DNA of 49,254 nucleotides from Thermoguttaceae bacterium (GTDB lineage Bacteria > Planctomycetota > Planctomycetia > Pirellulales > Thermoguttaceae), in contig JAGBDD010000045.1 in the NCBI GenBank assembly GCA_017937685.1, forward strand, positions 1 through 49,254, given 5' to 3'. A model generated the notes under the pieces. It saw nothing but the letters and a program-made list of their open reading frames with translations, was not told where the DNA came from and ran no database searches. Position numbers and translations under genes: made by a program. This document shows, piece after piece, positions 43,283-49,254 of the stretch (position 1 is the first letter of the stretch; the number at the start of each line of letters is the position of its first letter).

Positions 43283-43382
43283 CCGCGTCCGGTTGGGCGC
43301 CGCGCTTAGCGCAACGCGTCGAGCTAAACTTTGCCGCGTCCGGCCGGTCGCCGCTTAGCGCAACACGTCGAGCGAAACTTCG
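43283..43382. repeat. Tandem duplication at the end of the MTHFR gene
   Basis: Two imperfect copies of about 50 bases, 43283-43333 and 43334-43382. Each begins CCGCGTCCGG and contains CTTAGCGCAAC-CGTCGAGC and AAACTT. The second copy holds the end of the coding sequence, the first lies after the stop. Confidence 0.75.
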
Positions 43383-45322
43383 ATTCGACCGAGCGGCGCG
43401 CTGACTTGAACTCCTTGAACGGCGGAACGAATCGTCGCGAGCGATTCGCGGGCGATTTCGATTCCGGTCGCGAGTTGGTCTTCTTTCGATCGGGTCGCGG
43501 CGGCCTCCATTCGGGACATAATCTCGTCCGGAACGACGACGCCGGGCACCTCCTTGCGCATAAAGAGGGCGTTTCGGTAACTGACGAACGGCCAAACGCC
43601 GGCGATCACCGGGATCGAAAGCGCGTCGCCGCATTCGTCGAGGAACGAAAGGAGGACGTTCGGGTCGAAAACCGGCTGGGTAACGGCGAAGAGGGCGCCG
43701 GCGTCGATTTTGCGCTTGAGCCGGTCGATTTCGCGCTTGCGGTCGAGCGCGGACGGGTCGAAGCCGACGCCGAAAAAGGCGTTCGTCGCCGGAGGCAACG
43801 CGAGTCCGCCGAGGTCGACGCCGCGATTCAAACGCCGTTGCAAGGCGCAAAGGCCGATCGAGTCGCAGTCGAAAACGCCGGTCGCCGACGCGTAATTCCC
43901 GAGTTTAGGCGGGTCGCCGGTGATGAAAAGGATGTTGCGGATTCCGAGCGCGGCGCACCCGACCAAATCGGCTTGAATCCCGATAAGGTTTTTGTCGCGG
44001 CAGCACATATGCAAAACCGGCTCGATTCCGGCTTCGTCGAGAATTTTCGACGCGGCGACGATCGACGAAATCCGAGCGGAAGCGCGCGGCCCGTCCGGGA
44101 GGTTGACCGCGTCGACGCCCGCTTCTTTGAGTCGGCGGCCCTTGTCGATAAAATCGGTAAGATCGTACCCGCGCGGCGGAATCGTTTCGACCGTCGAGAC
44201 CCATTTGCCCCGAGCGAGCTTGGCGGCCAAGCGGCTGCGCGATTCGACCGGCGATTCCGGGAGTTCGACGACGTCCGGCGCCGCGTCGACGAGTTTGATT
44301 TCGACGCGACGGCCCCGCGACGTCGGCTTGACCGCTTTGACGACTTCCGCCAAATCTTCCGGCGTCGTTCCGCAACACCCGCCGACCGCCGCCGCGCCGA
44401 GATCGGCGTACCGCTGGGCGTAAGTGGCGAGATACTCCGGCGAATTGTAATAAAGTTGACGGCCTTCGAACGTCTCCGGCGCGCCCGCGTTCGGCTGAAC
44501 GATCAGCGGCTTGTCGAGCGTTTTGACGATTTCGAGCGTCGCGTTCAACATTTCCGCCGGGCCGAAACCGCAGTTGAGCCCCCAAGCGAGCGGTTGCGGA
44601 CGCGTCGCGGCGGCGACTTGGCAACAAGGGCAAGACGGAGCGACGGCGTCGGTTTTGGTGGTCGCGCAAGTTTTGCCGGTTTCGCCGGTCGCGACGGACG
44701 GCGCGAAGGGCGCGAAGAGTTCGGCGAAGCGTTTCGCCCGGGTTTCGAGCGTGTTCGGCGCGCGGAAGAGAGCCGGGGAGAGCGCGTAAGAAACGACGAA
44801 CGGGAAATTCGGCGCGACGGCTTGCATCGCGTCGACGGCGATTTCGGCGGTTTCGCGGGACGGCTGCGTCTCGAAAAGAACGACGTCGACGCCCGCCTTG
44901 ACGAGCGCGTCGACCTGCGCCGCGAACGTTTCGACGATTTCGTTTCGCGAACGTTTTTCGAGCGTTTCGGCGCTCGGGAAGCCGACAGAGCCCGCGACGA
45001 AGAGCGGGCGTTCCTCCGTCGCCGTTTCGGAGGCGACGCGGCGCGCCAACGCGACGCCCGCCGCGTTGATCGCCGCGACCTGCGTTTCGAGCCCGTATTT
45101 TTCGAGCGCGAAACGGTTCGCGCCGTAAGTGTTCGTCGTCAAAACGTCGACTCCGGCGTCGCGATAGGCGGCGGCGATCTCCTCGATCATTCGCGGATTG
45201 CGGAGGTTCAGCTCGTCGTAACATTGGTTGGTGAAGACACGGCGGCGGTAGATTTCCGTACCGGTCGCGCCGTCGAAAACGAGGGTCGAGGAGGCGAGGG
45301 CTTCTTGAAAAGTTAAGGACAT
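43355..45322 (-). CDS. Bifunctional homocysteine S-methyltransferase / methylenetetrahydrofolate reductase
   Basis: 655 residues. The N-terminal domain (about 1-340) is a zinc homocysteine methyltransferase: FDGATGTE (17-24), GLNCGFGP with Cys251 and GGCCGTTP with Cys316 and Cys317, the three zinc ligands. The C-terminal domain (about 365-655) is an MTHFR barrel: STVETIPPRGYD, ILFITGDPPKLG, FFGVGFDP and FAVTQPVFD. Together they make methyl-THF and methionine, as in YitJ-type proteins. Residues about 205-245 are an insert with SCPCCQ. No ribosome site is clear. Confidence 0.93.
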   Translation of the reverse strand: MSLTFQEALASSTLVFDGATGTEIYRRRVFTNQCYDELNLRNPRMIEEIAAAYRDAGVDVLTTNTYGANRFALEKYGLETQVAAINAAGVALARRVASETATEERPLFVAGSVGFPSAETLEKRSRNEIVETFAAQVDALVKAGVDVVLFETQPSRETAEIAVDAMQAVAPNFPFVVSYALSPALFRAPNTLETRAKRFAELFAPFAPSVATGETGKTCATTKTDAVAPSCPCCQVAAATRPQPLAWGLNCGFGPAEMLNATLEIVKTLDKPLIVQPNAGAPETFEGRQLYYNSPEYLATYAQRYADLGAAAVGGCCGTTPEDLAEVVKAVKPTSRGRRVEIKLVDAAPDVVELPESPVESRSRLAAKLARGKWVSTVETIPPRGYDLTDFIDKGRRLKEAGVDAVNLPDGPRASARISSIVAASKILDEAGIEPVLHMCCRDKNLIGIQADLVGCAALGIRNILFITGDPPKLGNYASATGVFDCDSIGLCALQRRLNRGVDLGGLALPPATNAFFGVGFDPSALDRKREIDRLKRKIDAGALFAVTQPVFDPNVLLSFLDECGDALSIPVIAGVWPFVSYRNALFMRKEVPGVVVPDEIMSRMEAAATRSKEDQLATGIEIARESLATIRSAVQGVQVSAPLGRIEVSLDVLR

Positions 45323-45580
45323 TTTCGCAACTTTCGCGCGCCGAAGCGTCGGCGGCGCTTGACATTTTTGGAAATTTTGGGAAATTAACGGTATTGTGGC
45401 GCTTGACGCGACCGCTCGACCGAACGAAACCGGAAGCGGCGGAACTCGGAAGCGTCGGACTTCTTACCAACTTGCCGCCGTTTGCGTCGACTTTAACGGT
45501 TTTGCCGATTTTGCCGGGCGATTTCGCCGTCGAGGAAACGCAAGGGGCGCGAGAATCGTTCGAACTTAAGGAGCGCGGCG

Positions 45581-46129
45581 ATGTTGACCGTTTGTTACCC
45601 GCATTTCCTGATTAAAAGCGTCGTCGAGCTTTCTCCGGAGCGTCTGCGGGCGCTCGGCGTCGAAAATCTTCTTCTCGACGTCGATTGTACCCTAAAACGG
45701 TATGGAATGCAAGAACTCGAGCCGGAAATAACGGCTTGGTTGGAAAAAATTAAGGGCGAAGGGTTCCGAATTTGCCTTTTGTCGAACGGAATGGGGCCGC
45801 GCATCGGGCGTTTTGCGGAAAAAGTCGGGCTTCCGTTCGTCGCCGAGGCTTGGAAACCGCTCCCGAGGGGCTGTTTTCGCGCGATGAAAGAGTTCGGGTT
45901 CGAGCGCGACAAGACCGTTATCGTCGGCGACCAAATCTTCGCGGACGTGATGGCCGGGCGTTTTGCGGGAATTAGGACGTTTTTAACGACCGCGATTTTT
46001 CCGGAAGAGGAACCTTGGTACACCCGAATGAAACGCCCGTTCGAGAAGGTCGTGATGCGCTTTTATAACCGTAAGTTTCCGGACGGCGTTTGGGTCGACC
46101 CGAAATCGCGAAAAAAGCGGGGCGCTTGA
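45581..46129 (+). CDS. YqeG family HAD phosphatase
   Basis: 182 residues. HAD motif I is LLLDVDCTL with the nucleophile and general acid Asp pair, motif II is ICLLSNG, and motif III-IV is KPLPRGC then VGDQIFADVMAG. This is the HAD-IIIA YqeG group, related to phosphatidylglycerophosphate phosphatases (Gep4/PgpP), so a role in phosphatidylglycerol synthesis is possible. AAGGAG lies 7 bases before the ATG. Confidence 0.9.
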   Translation: MLTVCYPHFLIKSVVELSPERLRALGVENLLLDVDCTLKRYGMQELEPEITAWLEKIKGEGFRICLLSNGMGPRIGRFAEKVGLPFVAEAWKPLPRGCFRAMKEFGFERDKTVIVGDQIFADVMAGRFAGIRTFLTTAIFPEEEPWYTRMKRPFEKVVMRFYNRKFPDGVWVDPKSRKKRGA

Positions 46130-46297
46130 CCGCTCGACGGAACGACTTGACGGCGTTAAAACCGTTAAATTTAGCGCGTCTTCTCCATTCTGAGCGCCGA
46201 AAAGCGTTAAAATTCGGCGGCGCGACGCAAGGCTTGGGACGGCGGCGAACTTTTTTGGAAATTTTTTTGACGGGCGGCGTTAAAGTCGCTAAAAACG

Positions 46298-49254
46298 ATG
46301 CGAACGATAAAATCGGTTAAAACCTTGGACGCGGCGGCGGCGACCGTCAACTTAGCGTCGCTCGATTTCGACGGCAACTTGAACGCGATCGCGGCGGTTT
46401 TGGCGCAACTCGACGCGCAAGCGGAGGAACGCGGGCCGGTCGACCTGCGAATCGTCGTCTTTCCGGAACTCTGCTCGACCGGCCCCGGCGCCGAGGACGC
46501 GTTTTTGCGACCCGCCGTTTTGAAGCGCGCGTTGGCGTCGACGTTGACGCTGGCGAAGTCGGTCGGGCCGAACGTCGTCGCGACCGTCGGTTTGCCGTTG
46601 GCGTTCGAGGGCGCCGTTTATAAAGCGACCGCCGTCTTGCGCGACGGGGCGGTTCGCGGGTTCGTTTGCGCGTCGACATTGGCGAAACCGAGCGAAGCGA
46701 GGCAGTTTGCGACTTGGCCGTCGGGGAAGGTTGCGGAACTAAATATCGGAGGAATCGCGGTTCCGGTTGGAGATTTAGCGTTTGTCGAGTCGGGAACGTC
46801 GTTCGCCGTTCGAACGCTCGCGGAGTTGGCGACCGAAGCCGGGGAGCGGCTCGACCCGTTCGTCGCGCCGGAAACGCTCGACGAAAAAACGTTGTATTCG
46901 GCGTTTAACGAGCGCGAAATTAGCGAGGACGAAGAAGACGCGGCGTTTTGGGAAAGTTTAACGGTCGGCAAAGAAGGCGAAGACGCGTCGACGGCGACGG
47001 TAGACGAGATTGGCGAAACCGCGGAAAAATCGGCGATTGAAGAGGACGATAAAACGCCGGAAAGTTTAGCGATAAGCGAAGACGGCGAAACGGCGACGGA
47101 AGAGGCGTTAAGCGAAGATGAGAAAACGGCGGAAAATTTGCCGACGAGCGAAGACGGCGAAATTGCGCGATGTTTGACGGACGACGCGGGCGAAGAAAAC
47201 GTTGAAAACGCCGAAGTCGCCGCCGACGAAACGTTTCGACCGCTCGACCGTCCGACGTTGTCGGCGCGACTTGTCGTCGAGGGCGTTTTGACCGCCGCGA
47301 CGCTCGGTTCGGGGCGCGTCGACGCCGTCCTTTGCCCGAGCGCGACGCCCTTTGCGATCGGACGGCGCGAACGGATCGAACGGATTTTGGCGAAAATTTC
47401 GCGTCGCGACCGCAATTTGATCGTTTATTCGACTCCGGTCGGCGTCGAGTCAGGCGCGGCGATTTTTGACGGCGGCTCCGCGCTCGCGCTCGACGGCGAC
47501 GTGCGAACGGCGACCCGTTTTCCGTTCGTCGCGGCGACTTTTGCGGTTAATCGCGTTGGATTAACGAAAAGTTTTTCTTTTCCCGTTGCGAAAACTTGCG
47601 AAAATGGGAGAAATGAGCAAAATAAAAAAGGCGTTGAAGCGGAGAAAGCCGGAGAAGTCGCGTTGAAAGCCGAAAACGCGATTTGGGCTGAAATTATTGA
47701 AATTGCGCAAATGACGCGGGACGCCGAATTTGCTCAAGCGTTAAACTTTGACGCGCTCGATCTTTTCGAGCTTGCGCAACTTGCCGAAATTAACGCGGAC
47801 GCCGAAGCCGCGTTGACCGAAGGAGACGTGTTGACGTTGACTTCGGAGGTTTGCGTCGACTGGGGCGGCGAAGAGTTTTGCGAGCTTGAAGAAGGACTGG
47901 AAGGTTGGGAGCTTGACGCCGACGCGCCGTTCGAGGAATTTGCTCGCGCAACCGCCCTCGGACTCTTCGACTATATGCGCAAAAGCCGGTCGCGAGGGTT
48001 CGCGCTGTCGTTGAGCGGGGGCGCCGACTCGGCGACGATCGCCGCGCTGATTCGGCTCGGCGTCAAATTGGGACGGCGGCAACTCGGAACGCGTCTCTTT
48101 TTGCGTTGGTTGACGCGTTATTTTTCGGCGAACGGCTCGCTCGACGCGTTTCCGGCGCTCGCGGCGCTCGACGCGGAGTTGGGCGAAGTTGCCGACGCGT
48201 TCGAAAACGGCGACGCGAGTCGGCTCGCCGTCTTTCTTGCGCATTCGGACGCCGACTTTGAACCGGCGTTGCATTCGGCGCTCGATTCCGCGCTCCATTC
48301 GGCGGTCGACGAAGCTCTTGCGGCCCCGACGCAACCGGCGCGCGAGATCTATTTTGGCGATTGTATCGATTGCGGAACGTCGGCTCCCGATAATTTCGAC
48401 GAATATAACGAATTAGCCGTCGTCGCCGATTCGGAAACGCCCGTCGAGGCGCAACCGGCCGAGCTCGAAAACGACGCGGAAGAGGAGAGCGACGCCGCGA
48501 GTCGACCGCTCGACGAGGAAAATAGTCATAACGGCGAAACTTTGCCGAACGCGGAGGGCGGCGCGAATCCGTTGGAAAGCGACGTTGAAAACGAGATCGC
48601 GTCGCTAAGTTTGGGCGAGAACGGCGAATTTGACGACGAAGAACTTAACGCGCTTTTGGAAACGGTGTTGTCGGGCGCGGCGCCGTCGTCGTCCGCCGGC
48701 GATTTGCGCGACGCGCTTGAGGACGCGCTCGAACGCCGAATCGTCGAACCGCTCTTGACGACCGTTTATCAAGCGACGCGCAACAGCGGCGACGTTACCC
48801 GAACCGCCGCTCGCGAAGTCGCCGAATTTTGCGGGGCGACGCATCTCGAATTCGACGTCGACGGAATTGTCGAAGCGTATAAAACGCTCGTCGCCGACGC
48901 GACCGGGGCGCCGCTGACTTGGGCGACCGACGACTTGGCGTTGCAAAATATTCAAGCGCGGAGCCGCGGGCCGAGCGTTTGGCTCCTCGCGAACCGCTCC
49001 GGACGGCTTCTGCTGTCGACCGGGAACCGCTCCGAAGTCGCCTGCGGATACGCGACGATGGACGGCGACACCTGCGGCGGTTTGTCTCCGATCGCCGGAA
49101 TCGACAAGGCGTTTGTGCGAAAATGGCTAATTTGGGCTGAAAAAACGGGCGCTTTGCTCGATTTCGACGACCTAGGGAACGAAATTCGCTTCAAGGCGCC
49201 CGCGTTGAGTTTCATCAACGACCAACAGCCGACCGCCGAACTGCGTCCCGTCGA
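46298..49254 (+). CDS. nadE: NAD+ synthetase with degenerate glutaminase domain (runs off right edge)
   Basis: 985 codons are present and the frame is still open at the edge. The N-terminal nitrilase-like domain begins with VVFPELCSTG (catalytic Glu kept). The usual Lys motif (GFV-KQ) reads GFVCASTLAK and the usual EICEDAW Cys motif reads VVEGVLTAA, so Lys and Cys seem lost. The synthetase domain is intact: LSLSGGADSATIAAL (572 on), YQATRNSGDVTRTAA, DDLALQNIQARSRGPSVWLL, STGNRSEVACGYATMDGD and LSPIAGIDKAF. Large acidic inserts lie at about 202-312, 430-545 and 600-760, against a usual length of about 650. It makes NAD+ from deamido-NAD+. No ribosome site is visible. Confidence 0.9.
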   Translation, partial: MRTIKSVKTLDAAAATVNLASLDFDGNLNAIAAVLAQLDAQAEERGPVDLRIVVFPELCSTGPGAEDAFLRPAVLKRALASTLTLAKSVGPNVVATVGLPLAFEGAVYKATAVLRDGAVRGFVCASTLAKPSEARQFATWPSGKVAELNIGGIAVPVGDLAFVESGTSFAVRTLAELATEAGERLDPFVAPETLDEKTLYSAFNEREISEDEEDAAFWESLTVGKEGEDASTATVDEIGETAEKSAIEEDDKTPESLAISEDGETATEEALSEDEKTAENLPTSEDGEIARCLTDDAGEENVENAEVAADETFRPLDRPTLSARLVVEGVLTAATLGSGRVDAVLCPSATPFAIGRRERIERILAKISRRDRNLIVYSTPVGVESGAAIFDGGSALALDGDVRTATRFPFVAATFAVNRVGLTKSFSFPVAKTCENGRNEQNKKGVEAEKAGEVALKAENAIWAEIIEIAQMTRDAEFAQALNFDALDLFELAQLAEINADAEAALTEGDVLTLTSEVCVDWGGEEFCELEEGLEGWELDADAPFEEFARATALGLFDYMRKSRSRGFALSLSGGADSATIAALIRLGVKLGRRQLGTRLFLRWLTRYFSANGSLDAFPALAALDAELGEVADAFENGDASRLAVFLAHSDADFEPALHSALDSALHSAVDEALAAPTQPAREIYFGDCIDCGTSAPDNFDEYNELAVVADSETPVEAQPAELENDAEEESDAASRPLDEENSHNGETLPNAEGGANPLESDVENEIASLSLGENGEFDDEELNALLETVLSGAAPSSSAGDLRDALEDALERRIVEPLLTTVYQATRNSGDVTRTAAREVAEFCGATHLEFDVDGIVEAYKTLVADATGAPLTWATDDLALQNIQARSRGPSVWLLANRSGRLLLSTGNRSEVACGYATMDGDTCGGLSPIAGIDKAFVRKWLIWAEKTGALLDFDDLGNEIRFKAPALSFINDQQPTAELRPV

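Larger units (their letters stand above)
42875..43354. other. 480-base leader region
   Basis: No gene. It contains tandem short repeats near the NIPSNAP start, an AT-rich element (43123-43138), a promoter at 43140-43168 on the minus strand and a tandem duplication at the end of the MTHFR gene. Confidence 0.6.

Noticed and set aside
43331..45316. 661-residue plus-strand frame opposite the MTHFR gene
   Set aside because: Arg/Asp/Phe-rich shadow without domain motifs; the minus strand carries intact catalytic motifs.
45323..45420. Possible SAM riboswitch before the MTHFR gene
   Set aside because: No SAM-I type core could be recognised in the minus-strand leader.
46618..47415. Ser-rich 265-residue minus-strand frame
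   Set aside because: Antisense of the acidic-repeat insert of nadE; Ser-rich because Glu and Asp codons read as Ser and Phe on the other strand.

Overview
The window reads as a chromosomal segment of a GC-rich planctomycete, probably a gut or anaerobic relative of the Pirellulales/Thermoguttaceae (lineage placement is inference). Support comes from a DUF1559 prepilin-type protein with its H-X9-DG-like tail, Tat-exported Gfo/Idh/MocA, aldo/keto reductase and NIPSNAP proteins, a large GHL10-type secreted hydrolase, lipid A synthesis (LpxB, hence an outer membrane), an EF-P/EpmB pair, and a strong GCG/TCG/GAC codon preference. Many genes lack a clear Shine-Dalgarno site. No tRNA, rRNA or CRISPR array was seen.

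Layout. 1-1390: the start of a secreted protein (minus) and a secreted alpha/beta-hydrolase (plus). 1545-6483: a tightly packed minus-strand block of phage origin. Its first gene encodes a MuF-type head protein fused through a long helical linker to a HELGH metalloprotease-like C-terminus. It is followed 4 bases later by a small acidic protein, then a Dam-like methylase, a 23-codon ORF, a ribbon-helix-helix-like protein and four small membrane proteins. No terminase, portal or capsid gene is present, so this is a remnant or a dedicated toxin island. 6619-9989: a good sigma70-type promoter, leuC, leuD and nadK. 10474-14522: a Tat oxidoreductase, then divergent epmB and efp. 14878-21491: a PolB-like exonuclease, ROK kinase, thiamine pyrophosphokinase, DUF1559 protein, UbiA prenyltransferase and radical SAM enzyme.

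21635-28355: a type I restriction-modification locus, hsdM-hsdS-(membrane protein)-hsdR, with its own promoter. The second half of hsdS and the embedded membrane gene are visibly AT-rich and look foreign. 28417-33160 (minus): lpxB, an Rrf2 regulator, a 2-hydroxyacid dehydrogenase, a PHA-granule-region protein and a TIM-barrel sugar isomerase. 33709-36432: the GHL10-type hydrolase. 36694-39412 (minus): feoAB behind a promoter overlapped by a Fur/PerR-like palindrome. 39482-49254: nucleoside hydrolase, aldo/keto reductase, NIPSNAP protein, bifunctional homocysteine methyltransferase/MTHFR, YqeG phosphatase, and an NAD+ synthetase that runs off the right edge.

Two themes stand out. First, the MuF-metalloprotease gene plus its coupled neighbour fits a phage-derived polymorphic toxin-immunity pair. 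Second, many core enzymes (NadK, EpmB, LpxB, FeoB, MTHFR, NadE) carry extra low-complexity, acidic or cysteine-rich insertions. NadE in addition appears to have lost the catalytic Cys and Lys of its glutaminase domain.
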